Below are positions 34,248 to 43,131 of a stretch of DNA of 64,000 nucleotides, one piece after another. Below the pieces are notes generated by a model, which did no database searches, was not told the DNA's origin, and saw nothing but the letters and a program-made list of their open reading frames with translations. Position numbers and translations under genes: made by a program. Each line of letters opens with the position of its first letter. The stretch's first letter is position 1. The stretch comes from an uncultured Bacteroides sp. (GTDB taxonomy: Bacteria; Bacteroidota; Bacteroidia; Bacteroidales; Bacteroidaceae): contig UQVZ01000015.1 of assembly GCA_900544675.1 (NCBI GenBank), forward strand, positions 1 through 64,000. The letters run 5' to 3'.

Positions 34248-35921
34248 TTAACTGTTTGCATATGCTTCTTCGTGCACCCCCGCTACGGCACGTCCGCTGG
34301 GCTCGTTCATATTCTTGAACGACTCGTCCCAGGCAAGCGCTTCGGCGGTAGAACAAGCCACGCTGGGCACACTGGGCACGCTGCGGGCAGCACTCTCGCT
34401 GGGGAAATATTCCTCGAAAATGCTCCGGTAATAATATTCCTCCTTGTTCATCGGGGTGTTGATGGGGAAACGTTCGGCGGCATGCGCCATCTGCTCGTCG
34501 CTCACCGCCTGTGCGGTAAGGGCTTTCAGCGTATCAATCCAGCTATATCCCACCCCGTCGCTGAACTGTTCTTTCTGACGCCAAGCCACGCTCTCGGGAA
34601 GCATATCCTGAAACGCCTCGCGCACGATTTTCTTCTCGATGGTCTTTCCAGGACACATCTTGGCGGCAGGATTGAGCCGCATAGCCACATCGAGGAACTC
34701 CTTGTCGAGGAAAGGCACACGCCCCTCTACGCCCCATGCTGCCAACGACTTATTGGCACGCAGGCAATCGTACAGGTAAAGCTTCGAGAGCTTGCGCAGG
34801 GTTTCTTCGTGGAACGCCTTCGCATCAGGCGCCTTGTGGAAATAAAGGTATCCGCCGAATACCTCGTCGGCTCCTTCACCGCTCAGCACCATCTTGATGC
34901 CCATACTCTTGATGACACGCGCCAAGAGATACATCGGGGTAGAGGCGCGCACGGTGGTCACATCGTAAGTCTCGATGAAGTAAATCACGTCGCGCACGGC
35001 ATCTAGCCCCTCCTGGATGGTATAGTTGATTTCGTGGTGTACCGTCCCGATAAAGTCTGCCACCTCGCGCGCTTTTGCCAGGTCGGGCGCACCTTTCAGC
35101 CCGATGGCGAACGAGTGCAGCTGGGGCCACCATGCCTCCTGGCTTCCTCCCGTCTCCACCCGGCGGGAAGCGTATTTCTTCGCCACGGCAGAGATGACCG
35201 AGCTGTCCAGCCCGCCCGAAAGCAGCACGCCGTAGGGCACATCGCTCATCAGCTGGCGGCGTACGGCGGCTTCGAGCGCCTCACGCAATTCGGACACCGA
35301 AGCCGGATTGTCTTTCACGGCCTCATACGACATCCAGTCGCGGGTGTACCAACGCGTCATCTTGCCTTCTTTGCTATAATAATAGTGTCCGGGCAAGAAA
35401 GGCTCGTAGCGTTCGCAAAATCCTTCGAGCGCCTTCAGCTCGCTGGCGCAATACACTTTCCCGTCGGCATCATACCCGATGTAGAGGGGAATGACGCCTA
35501 TCGGGTCGCGGGCAATGAGAAACTCGTCTTTCTCCTCGTCGTAGAGGGCAAAGGCGAAGATGCCATTCAGTTCTTCCAGGAAACGGATGCCTTTATCACG
35601 ATAAAGGGCAAGAATCACCTCGCAATCGCTTCCCGTCTGAAACTGGTATTTCCCGGCATAGCGTTTCCGGATGTCCTGATGGTTATAGATTTCACCGTTT
35701 ACGGCAAGCACCTGCTTGCGGTCGGGCGCGAACAAGGGTTGTTTGCCGCTTTGGGGGTCGACGATAGACAAACGCTCGTGGGCAAGGATGGCCGTCGGAC
35801 CGCAATAGATTCCGCTCCAGTCGGGTCCGCGATGGCGGATTTTCTTAGCCATAGCAAGCGCTTTGTCCCGGAGCGAGGGGGTCTGCTCTTTTATATTGAA
35901 TATGCTGACAATTCCACACAT
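34248..35921 (-). CDS. asnB: Asparagine synthase B (glutamine-hydrolysing)
   Basis: A 557-residue cytoplasmic enzyme that makes asparagine from aspartate, ATP and glutamine. It starts MCGIVSIF with Cys2 as the glutaminase nucleophile after Met removal, followed by KIRHRGPDWSG and NGEIYNH. The synthetase domain has LSGGLDSSVISA and the GEGADEVFGGYLYF motif. The C-terminus is extended and Ser/Ala-rich. It is third in the minus-strand series gltB-gltD-asnB-dapF-dapL, consistent with ammonia and amide-nitrogen assimilation. Confidence 0.95.
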   Translation of the reverse strand: MCGIVSIFNIKEQTPSLRDKALAMAKKIRHRGPDWSGIYCGPTAILAHERLSIVDPQSGKQPLFAPDRKQVLAVNGEIYNHQDIRKRYAGKYQFQTGSDCEVILALYRDKGIRFLEELNGIFAFALYDEEKDEFLIARDPIGVIPLYIGYDADGKVYCASELKALEGFCERYEPFLPGHYYYSKEGKMTRWYTRDWMSYEAVKDNPASVSELREALEAAVRRQLMSDVPYGVLLSGGLDSSVISAVAKKYASRRVETGGSQEAWWPQLHSFAIGLKGAPDLAKAREVADFIGTVHHEINYTIQEGLDAVRDVIYFIETYDVTTVRASTPMYLLARVIKSMGIKMVLSGEGADEVFGGYLYFHKAPDAKAFHEETLRKLSKLYLYDCLRANKSLAAWGVEGRVPFLDKEFLDVAMRLNPAAKMCPGKTIEKKIVREAFQDMLPESVAWRQKEQFSDGVGYSWIDTLKALTAQAVSDEQMAHAAERFPINTPMNKEEYYYRSIFEEYFPSESAARSVPSVPSVACSTAEALAWDESFKNMNEPSGRAVAGVHEEAYANS

Positions 35922-35955
35922 AGTTGTATTTGTATTTTAGGGTTTACCACACAGA

Positions 35956-37296
35956 TTACGATTTCAGGAAACGGTCGACGGACTCAGCCGCCTTTCTTCC
36001 TCCGGCAATGCATTTCACCACGAGACTGGCTCCTGTAGCGGCATCGCCTGCCAGGAAAGCGTTGGACGGGAGCTGGGGCGCTTCGGGCTTCAGGAATCCC
36101 ATCGCGAGCAAGACCAAATCGGCTTTGATGACCTCTTTCTTGCCGGTGGGCTTCATCACGGGGCGTCCTCCGTCAGGTGCAGGTGCCCATTCCACTTCTT
36201 CCACTTCCACTCCGCACACGTGTCCGTTCTTGCCCAGGAACTGGGTAGACGACAAGCTCCAGCGGCGGATGCATCCTTCTTCGTGGCTGCTGCTGGTCTT
36301 CAACACGATGGGCCATTGGGGCCAGGGCGTAGCGGGATTATGGCCTACAGGCGGCTTGGGCATAATCTCTATCTGTGTCACGCTGGCAGCTCCCTGCCGA
36401 TTGCTGGTACCGATGCAGTCGCTTCCGGTATCGCCTCCACCGATGACCAACACGTGTTTGCCTTTGGCGCTGATACGCTCTTCCTTGCCGAAGGTCTGTC
36501 CGGCAAGCACCCGGTTCTGCTGTGCCAGCATCTCCATCGCGAAATGAATGCCTTTCAGTTCACGTCCGGGGATGGCGAGGTCGCGTGCCTGGGGCGTTCC
36601 GGTGCATACGCAATAGGCATCGAAGCCTTCGGGCAATTTCTGCACATCAATTTCGGTATTAGGCTTGAACACCACGCCTTCTTCTTCCATCAGCTTCACA
36701 CGGCGGTCGATGATGTTCTTTCCCAGCTTGAAGTTAGGGATGCCGAAACGGAGCAAGCCGCCGATGTATTCCAGTTTCTCGAATACGGTCACTTCGTATC
36801 CCATCTTGTTCAGGCGGTTGGCGGCGGCAAGCCCCGTAGGTCCCGACCCGATAACCGCCACCCGTTTCCCGTTGCGCACGGGCTGTACGGGCTTGATGTA
36901 TCCTTCGCGAAATGCCGCTTCGATGACCGCAGCCTCATCCTCGCGGATGGTGACGGGAGCGTCTATCGTCAGCTTCAGCACACAACTCTTCTCGCACAAG
37001 GCGGGACAGATGCGTCCGGTGAACTCCGGAAAGTCATTGGTCTGGCTCAATATCTGATAAGCCTCTTTCCAGCGGCCTTTATACATGGCGTCCTGAAATT
37101 CGGGAGGACGGTTGCCCAAGGGGCATGCCCAGTGGCAGAAGGGCACGCCGCAGTCCATGCAACGCGAGGCTTGCAATTTGCGGTCGCTGGTGTTCAAGGT
37201 CTGTTCTACCTCGCTGAAATCGGTGATACGGTCGTGTATCGGGCGGTACCCGGCTTCTTGCCGGGGTATAGTCAAGAATGCTTTAGGATTTCCCAT
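35956..37296 (-). CDS. gltD: Glutamate synthase small subunit
   Basis: A 446-residue NAD(P)H-dependent flavoprotein that feeds electrons to GltB. An N-terminal Cys-rich domain (CMDCGVPFCHWACPLGN; CPALCEKSC) binds two 4Fe-4S clusters. FAD is bound at VIGSGPTGLAAANRL and NAD(P)H at VIGGGDTGSDCIGTSNR. The ATG is preceded by an octamer repeat leader (AACTTAAAAACTTAAACAAAAATG on the sense strand), whose other arm lies just after gltB. It is cotranscribed with gltB. Confidence 0.95.
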   Translation of the reverse strand: MGNPKAFLTIPRQEAGYRPIHDRITDFSEVEQTLNTSDRKLQASRCMDCGVPFCHWACPLGNRPPEFQDAMYKGRWKEAYQILSQTNDFPEFTGRICPALCEKSCVLKLTIDAPVTIREDEAAVIEAAFREGYIKPVQPVRNGKRVAVIGSGPTGLAAANRLNKMGYEVTVFEKLEYIGGLLRFGIPNFKLGKNIIDRRVKLMEEEGVVFKPNTEIDVQKLPEGFDAYCVCTGTPQARDLAIPGRELKGIHFAMEMLAQQNRVLAGQTFGKEERISAKGKHVLVIGGGDTGSDCIGTSNRQGAASVTQIEIMPKPPVGHNPATPWPQWPIVLKTSSSHEEGCIRRWSLSSTQFLGKNGHVCGVEVEEVEWAPAPDGGRPVMKPTGKKEVIKADLVLLAMGFLKPEAPQLPSNAFLAGDAATGASLVVKCIAGGRKAAESVDRFLKS

Positions 37297-37302
37297 TTTT
37301 GT

Positions 37303-37452
37303 TTAAGTTTTTAAGTTTTTGAGTTCTTTAGTTTTTAAGTTTGTGAGTTTGTAAGTTCGTGAGTTTCTAAGCTTATCAGTTTTTGAGTGGATAATATATA
37401 TATTTATACAATAACTCAAAAACTCAAGAACTTACAAACTTAAAAACTAAAA
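37303..37452. repeat. 8-bp tandem repeat hairpin between gltB and gltD
   Basis: From 37303 AGTT recurs at exact 8-bp steps for about ten units. At 37412-37451 the complement (AACT every 8 bp) returns. The arms match over TTTAGTTTTTAAGTTTGT (37329-37346) and beyond, with one extra 8-bp unit in the left arm. The core is an alternating TA tract near 37392-37408. The structure separates two genes of one operon. Confidence 0.8.
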
Positions 37453-40400
37453 TCAATAGTCTCTCTGCACTTCGGCAATCTTTTGCTGGAGCTTACGCAT
37501 CTGCTCTTCGGCAAGCACCTTCTTGTACTCGATAGGTGTCACCTGGATAAACTCGTCTACGTAGCGGTTCCAATTATCGAGCATCGTGCGTGCCAGTTTC
37601 GACCCCGTGTACAGGTAGTGCTGGCGCACCAGCTCGTGCAATTCCTTGCGGGCGGTAGCGTCTTCGAGCAAGGACAGTTCCACCATCTCCATATTACAGA
37701 AGTAATCGAAATCGTGGTTCTTGTCCCACACGTATGCCACACCGCCGCTCATACCTGCCGCAAAGTTGCGTCCGGTCTCGCCCAATACGACGACCCGTCC
37801 GCCCGTCATATACTCGCAACAATGGTCGCCTACTCCTTCTACCACGGCTATGGCTCCCGAGTTGCGCACGGCAAAACGCTCGCCGGCACGCCCGTTGATA
37901 TATACCTCGCCGCTGGTAGCTCCGTAAAGCAATGTATTGCCCACAATGGTATTCCGTTCGGCATCAAAATCGCTCCGCACAGGAGGCTGGACCGAAATGT
38001 GTCCGCCGCTCAATCCCTTACCCAGGTAATCGTTGGCCTCGCCTTCCAGCTTGAAGCTGATGCCGTGTGTCAGGAAAGCGCCGAAACTCTGCCCTGCCGA
38101 GCCTTTGAACTTCACGTTGATGGTCTGGTCGGGCAAGCCTGCCTCGCCATATTTCAACGCCACGGCACCCGAAAGCATCGCGCCTACCGAACGGTCGGTA
38201 TTGGCTATGGCATATTCCAGCGACACTTCTTTCTTGTTTGCCAATGCCTCGCGGGCGGCGGAGAGCATCGCCACATCCTTCACATGCTCGATATCGTGCT
38301 TTTGCGAAGTGACATTGTGCAATGCCGAACCGTTCTTCACCTGATACAGGATATGGCTGAAGTCGAGCAAAGACGCCTTGCTTCCCGCTTCTCTCGGCTT
38401 AATCTCAATCAGGTCGGTACGTCCTATAATATCATCCAGGCGCGTAAAGCCCATATCGGCAAGGTATTCGCGTACCTCTTGCGCCAGGAAATGGAAGAAA
38501 TTGACCACATACTCGTATTTCCCCCGGAAATGGTCGCGCAACTCGGGGTTCTGGGTAGCGACACCTACCGGACACGTGTTGGCGTGACACTTGCGCATCA
38601 TCACACATCCCAATACAATCAGTACCGCCGTGCCGAACCCGAACTCTTCGGCTCCCAGCAGGGCCATGCTGATGATGTCGCGTCCCGTCTTGAGCTGTCC
38701 GTCGGTCTGCAAACGCACCTGCCCGCGCAAGCCGTTCAACACCAGGGTCTGCTGGGTTTCACTTAACCCGATTTCGGGCGGGATACCGGCATAACGCATC
38801 GAAGAGGCAGGCGAAGCACCCGTACCGCCTTCGGCACCCGAGATGACTATCAGGTCGGCCTTGGCTTTAGCCACACCGGCGGCGATAGTACCGATACCGC
38901 TCTCCGCCACCAGCTTGACACTGATTTTCGCCTTCGGATTTACATTCTTCAGGTCGAAGATGAGTTGCGCCAGGTCTTCTATCGAGTAAATATCGTGATG
39001 GGGCGGAGGCGAAATCAGCGAGATGCCCGGTATGGAGTGACGTGTGCGGGCAATGATTTCGTTCACCTTAAAGCCCGGCAACTGGCCTCCTTCTCCCGGC
39101 TTGGCTCCCTGAGCCACCTTGATTTGTATTTCCTCGGCATTCACCAGGTATTCGGCGGTAACTCCGAAACGTCCCGAAGCCACCTGCTTGGTCTTGCTGC
39201 ATAGCGAAATGCCGTCGAATGTATCGTGGAAACGCGAAGAGTCCTCGCCTCCCTCGCCGGTATTGCTCCGTGTGCCCAGCTTGTTCATCGCAAGGGTCAA
39301 GGCTTCGTGCGCCTCCTTGCTGATGGCTCCGAACGACATGGCACCGGTGACGAAGTGTTTCACGATTTCCTCTACCGGCTCTACCTGGTCAATCGGAATC
39401 GGGTTGCGCTTGAAGCTGAAGAAGTCGCGCAAGAAGATGGGATGTTCTTTCTCGTCCACCTTGCGGGTGTATTCCTTGAACTTGGCATAGCTTCCCAGGC
39501 GGGTAGCCAGCTGCAACGAACTGATGGTTTCGGGGTTCCAGGCATGTTTCTCCCCGTCTTTCCGGTAAGAGAACTGCCCGATATGAGGCAAGAGCGGTTC
39601 CACCTCGTCGGGACAAAAGCCGTTATCGTGGAACGTGATATAGTCTTTGGCAATCTCCTGAAGCCCGGCTCCGCCGATGGTGGAAACGCTGGTGCCGAAA
39701 TAAGCCTTCAGCAATTCCTCGCTCAAGCCTACCGACTCGAATATCTTGGCGCCGCGATACGAACGGATGGTGCTGATACCCATCTTGCTCATCACCTTAT
39801 AAAGCCCCTTGCAGATGGCTTTGATGTAATTCTTCTCGGCGGTCTCATAGTTCATCTGGATATATTTGTCCTTCACCAGGCTGTCCAGCACGGCAAACGC
39901 CATATACGGATTGAACGCGCTCGCGCCGTAACCCAAGAGCAAAGCGGCATGCATCACCTCGCGCACCTCGCCACTCTCTACTATCAGGGCGGTCTGCACA
40001 CGCTTCTGCACGCTTATCAGATGATGGTGTACGGCACTCACGGCAAGCAGCGAAGGGATAGCGGCATGTTCCTTGTCGATGCCTCTGTCCGAAAGGATGA
40101 TGTAGTTCACCCCGTCATCCACCGATTGTTCGGCTTTCCGGCACAGGTCCGCCAATGCCTCGCGAAGCCCTGCCTTGCCCCGGCTCACCTCGAACAAAGT
40201 GGGGAGCTTCACCGTATTAAATCCCTTATAACGGATGTTGCAAAGGATGTCCAGCTCGGTATTGGTCAGAATGGGGTGTGGCAAGCGCACCATCTTGCAA
40301 TGGCTCTCGCTGGGCAAGAGGATGTTGGTGCCTACCGCGCCGATATATTCGGTGAGCGACATCACCAGTTCCTCGCGAATCGGGTCGATGGCAGGGTTGG

Positions 40401-41970
40401 TGACCTGCGCGAATTGCTGGCGGAAATAGTTGAACATCAACTGAGGCATATCGCTCAACACGGCGAGCGGGGTATCGTTACCCATGGATGCCGTAGGCTC
40501 GGTCCCGTTGGTGCACATCGGCGTCAACGTGCGCTCTACGTCCTCGCGCGTATAGCCGAAGGCACGGAGCTTGCGCTCGAAATCGGGAACGGTGTTCTCC
40601 ACTTTACGCCCGCTGCGCAAGGTGTTCAGCTCGATACGGTTGGTGGAAAGCCATTGGCGGTAAGGCTTGGCGGCGGCAAGTTGCTCCTTGATTTCCCCGT
40701 CGTAATAGATTTTCCCTTCCTGCGTATCTATCAGCAGGAGCTTGCCCGGTTGCAAACGTCCTTTTTCCTTGATGGTTTCGGGCTCGAAGCTGATGACTCC
40801 CGCTTCGCTCGCCACCACCATCATATCGTTCTTCGTAATGAGATAACGTGCCGGACGAAGCCCGTTGCGGTCGAGCATACCGCCCGCATAACGCCCGTCG
40901 CTGAAGAGAAGGGCGGCAGGTCCGTCCCAGGGTTCCATCAGGATGGAATGGTATTCATAGAAGGCTTTCAGGTCTTCGCTGATAGGGTTCTTGTCGTTGA
41001 ACGATTCGGGCACCAGCATCGCCATCGCATGCGGAAGGCTCAAGCCCGACATCACGAAGAACTCCAGCACATTGTCCAGCGAAGCGCTATCGCTCATGCC
41101 CGGCTGGATGATAGGGCGGATATCCTTCACATTGCCCAAAGCCGGTGTAGAGAGCACGCTTTCGCGCGCCTCCATCCAGGCACGGTTTCCGCGGATGGTA
41201 TTGATTTCGCCGTTATGCGCCAGGAAGCGGAAGGGCTGGGCAAGGCTCCACGTGGGGAACGTATTCGTACTGAAACGCGAATGCACGATGGCAAGGCCGC
41301 TCGTGAAATAAGGTTGTGTCAGGTCCAGAAAATACTCCCGCAACTGTACCGACGAGAGCATACCTTTATAAACAATGGTCTTGCTGGACAACGACACTAT
41401 GTAGAAGTCTTTGTGTTGTACGCGCTTTTCTATTTTCTTGCGGATAATATATAAGGTGCGCTCCAGGTTCTCCACGTCCGTGGCACCGGTAATGAACACC
41501 TGCTTGATGGCAGGTTCGGTCTCCTGCGCGCTCTTTCCCGGGACGGATGAGTTGACCGGCACGGCACGCAAGTGCATCAGGGTAAGCCCCTCGCGTTCGA
41601 TTTCCTCAATCATGATGCTCAGAATCCGCGCCTGTTCCTGCTCGTCTTTGGGCAGGAAGACCAGTCCTGTGCCGTACTTTCCTTTCTCGGGCACCGGGAT
41701 GCCTTGCAACAAGATAAATTCGTGAGGAATCTGTACCATAATGCCGGCACCGTCTCCAGTCTTGTTGTCGGCACCTTCCGCTCCTCGATGTTTCATATTC
41801 TCCAGCACCTTCAGTGCCGAATCCACCAGTTCGTGCGACTTGTTGCCATGAATGTCAACAATCATACCCACACCACAAGCATCGTGCTCGTATGCAGCAT
41901 CATAAAGTCCCGTTTGTTGTCTGTCTGTAGCTGCGCTGCTTTTCATTCTGATAAAAGTTTCCTCTTTCAT
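37453..41970 (-). CDS. gltB: Glutamate synthase large subunit
   Basis: A 1505-residue enzyme that makes two glutamates from glutamine and 2-oxoglutarate. The Ntn-glutaminase nucleophile is Cys32 in HDACGVG, after a short propeptide that is presumably removed. The central and FMN domains include GEGGEDSSRFHD, KVAQGAKPGEGGQLPG and SGAEGGTGASP, with CVMMRKCHANTCPVGVATQ for the 3Fe-4S cluster. The C-terminal beta-helix has GGHISVQPP and GGRVVVLGETGRNFAAGMSGG. I start at 41970 (MKEETF); the -7 box at 42026-42033 excludes the longer frame. It is first in gltB-gltD-asnB. Confidence 0.96.
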   Translation of the reverse strand: MKEETFIRMKSSAATDRQQTGLYDAAYEHDACGVGMIVDIHGNKSHELVDSALKVLENMKHRGAEGADNKTGDGAGIMVQIPHEFILLQGIPVPEKGKYGTGLVFLPKDEQEQARILSIMIEEIEREGLTLMHLRAVPVNSSVPGKSAQETEPAIKQVFITGATDVENLERTLYIIRKKIEKRVQHKDFYIVSLSSKTIVYKGMLSSVQLREYFLDLTQPYFTSGLAIVHSRFSTNTFPTWSLAQPFRFLAHNGEINTIRGNRAWMEARESVLSTPALGNVKDIRPIIQPGMSDSASLDNVLEFFVMSGLSLPHAMAMLVPESFNDKNPISEDLKAFYEYHSILMEPWDGPAALLFSDGRYAGGMLDRNGLRPARYLITKNDMMVVASEAGVISFEPETIKEKGRLQPGKLLLIDTQEGKIYYDGEIKEQLAAAKPYRQWLSTNRIELNTLRSGRKVENTVPDFERKLRAFGYTREDVERTLTPMCTNGTEPTASMGNDTPLAVLSDMPQLMFNYFRQQFAQVTNPAIDPIREELVMSLTEYIGAVGTNILLPSESHCKMVRLPHPILTNTELDILCNIRYKGFNTVKLPTLFEVSRGKAGLREALADLCRKAEQSVDDGVNYIILSDRGIDKEHAAIPSLLAVSAVHHHLISVQKRVQTALIVESGEVREVMHAALLLGYGASAFNPYMAFAVLDSLVKDKYIQMNYETAEKNYIKAICKGLYKVMSKMGISTIRSYRGAKIFESVGLSEELLKAYFGTSVSTIGGAGLQEIAKDYITFHDNGFCPDEVEPLLPHIGQFSYRKDGEKHAWNPETISSLQLATRLGSYAKFKEYTRKVDEKEHPIFLRDFFSFKRNPIPIDQVEPVEEIVKHFVTGAMSFGAISKEAHEALTLAMNKLGTRSNTGEGGEDSSRFHDTFDGISLCSKTKQVASGRFGVTAEYLVNAEEIQIKVAQGAKPGEGGQLPGFKVNEIIARTRHSIPGISLISPPPHHDIYSIEDLAQLIFDLKNVNPKAKISVKLVAESGIGTIAAGVAKAKADLIVISGAEGGTGASPASSMRYAGIPPEIGLSETQQTLVLNGLRGQVRLQTDGQLKTGRDIISMALLGAEEFGFGTAVLIVLGCVMMRKCHANTCPVGVATQNPELRDHFRGKYEYVVNFFHFLAQEVREYLADMGFTRLDDIIGRTDLIEIKPREAGSKASLLDFSHILYQVKNGSALHNVTSQKHDIEHVKDVAMLSAAREALANKKEVSLEYAIANTDRSVGAMLSGAVALKYGEAGLPDQTINVKFKGSAGQSFGAFLTHGISFKLEGEANDYLGKGLSGGHISVQPPVRSDFDAERNTIVGNTLLYGATSGEVYINGRAGERFAVRNSGAIAVVEGVGDHCCEYMTGGRVVVLGETGRNFAAGMSGGVAYVWDKNHDFDYFCNMEMVELSLLEDATARKELHELVRQHYLYTGSKLARTMLDNWNRYVDEFIQVTPIEYKKVLAEEQMRKLQQKIAEVQRDY

Positions 41971-42025
41971 TGGCGTTTGCTTTCTTTTTACACTGTTTAG
42001 TTCTTTGTATCTATCTATTTGTCCG

Positions 42026-42033
42026 CAAAGATA
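42026..42033 (-). promoter_or_regulatory. Promoter -7 box of gltBD operon
   Basis: Reads TATCTTTG on the minus strand, 55 bp before the ATG at 41970. Confidence 0.65.
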
Positions 42034-42326
42034 CAGATACTGCAAACATTATGTATAGATAACATGTAATTTTATTTCAAAAAATATCGCATCGGGCGCC
42101 AACAGCTTACTATCACGCACAAAACAACGCATACAATATGAGAAATTATAAGCAAAACAATCTATTTTAATTACAGAATAAAAGAATAGTGTTTTTATTT
42201 TGAGCAAAAAGGAACGGGTCAGGAGCCTCGTCTTGCTTCCCGAAACCGGCATCGGAAGCGGAAGAATGAAAGCCTTCATCCGGGCAAATTTACCAAGGAA
42301 ACCGGTCGTACCGATACACTCACCCA

Positions 42327-42435
42327 GTTGTTTCAGGAGTTTCAGTTAAGTGAAACACTTGTTTCACCTAGGTAAAACACTTGTTTCAGCCTGCTGAAAC
42401 AGTTGTTTCAACTTTTTAAAACAGGGTGAAACTGT
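42327..42435. repeat. Tandem array of TGTTTCA-N6-TGAAACA palindromes
   Basis: Exact 22-bp units lie at 42358-42379, 42380-42401 and 42402-42423, with a degenerate unit before (42337-42357) and half-sites at the ends (GTTTCA at 42330, GTGAAAC at 42426). The central unit has perfect arms TGTTTCA and TGAAACA. The array is about 200 bp upstream of the rseC-rnf promoter and 300 bp upstream of that of gltB. The rest of the 42046-42670 gap shows no gene. Confidence 0.8.
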
Positions 42436-42633
42436 TATTTAACGGTTTGGGTTGACTGAATATCTTCTTCCAGATAAGACAGGTTGACTCAAGTTCCGAA
42501 TTGTCCGCCCCTACCACACCCACCACATCCCGACTTCAGCCCAACAGATGATAAAGAACATAATTATAGAATACTTTTGCATTTTTTAGCATATAATTCC
42601 TCCGTTTGCGTTACCGGGAATAGAATTTTATCG

Positions 42634-42641
42634 TATTTTTG
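42634..42641 (+). promoter_or_regulatory. Promoter -7 box of rseC-rnf operon
   Basis: TATTTTTG, 29 bp before the ATG at 42671. Confidence 0.7.
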
Positions 42642-42670
42642 CCCTATATTGTAAAGTACAGTTTGCAAAT

Positions 42671-43090
42671 ATGACAAATAACATAAAACACCTGGGTATT
42701 GTGGAAAGCATCAACGGTTCTCACCTGAAAGTGAAAATCATGCAGACATCGGCGTGTGCCTCCTGCAGCGCACAAGCACATTGTCATGCGTCCGAATCAA
42801 AAGAAAAAATCATTGATGTGTACAACCGGCAAAACCTGCCTTGCCAGGTAGGCGGACAGGTATGGATTGCGGGCACCGTCTCGATGGGTATGAAAGCAGT
42901 ATGCCTCGCCTTTGTGATTCCTTTCCTTGTCGTATTCCTGACTCTGGTCATCGCATTGCAAGTGACCGGAAGCGAAGTCACCTCTGCCCTTATCTCCCTC
43001 TGTGCCTTGGTTCCTTATTACCTTATTATATATATGTGCCGCAAACGGCTAAGCCGCTCGCTCGTCTTTACTTTGGAAAGCGTACTATAA
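42671..43090 (+). CDS. rseC: RseC/RsxC-associated (SoxR-reducing) membrane protein
   Basis: This 139-residue RseC-family protein has an N-terminal small beta domain with a Cys motif (TSACASCSAQAHCHA, about 27-41) and two membrane helices (about 75-95 and 103-122). In Bacteroidetes it commonly leads the rnf operon. In Enterobacteria RseC is linked with SoxR reduction and sigma-E control; here it is more likely an accessory or maturation factor for the Rnf complex. It is followed by a duplicated leader and rnfB. Confidence 0.87.
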   Translation: MTNNIKHLGIVESINGSHLKVKIMQTSACASCSAQAHCHASESKEKIIDVYNRQNLPCQVGGQVWIAGTVSMGMKAVCLAFVIPFLVVFLTLVIALQVTGSEVTSALISLCALVPYYLIIYMCRKRLSRSLVFTLESVL

Positions 43091-43131
43091 TAACCCAACT
43101 TTTATACTTTAATAACCTAACTTTTATACTT
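43089..43131 (+). repeat. 22-bp tandem duplication in the rnfB leader
   Basis: Two 21-bp copies (43089-43109 and 43111-43131) differ at one base (AATAACCC/AATAACCT, then AACTTTTATACTT). The second copy ends one base before the rnfB ATG. Confidence 0.85.

Noticed and set aside
39226..41454. Long open frame (742 codons) opposite gltB
   Set aside because: Antisense shadow of gltB, whose motifs cover the whole length; the predicted product is His/Arg-rich with no family features.
42049..42279. Small minus-strand gene of 76 codons
   Set aside because: It overlaps the gltB promoter area, has no family features and an unusual composition.
42327..42435. CRISPR array
   Set aside because: The 22-bp units are contiguous palindromes without spacers, and no cas gene is nearby.
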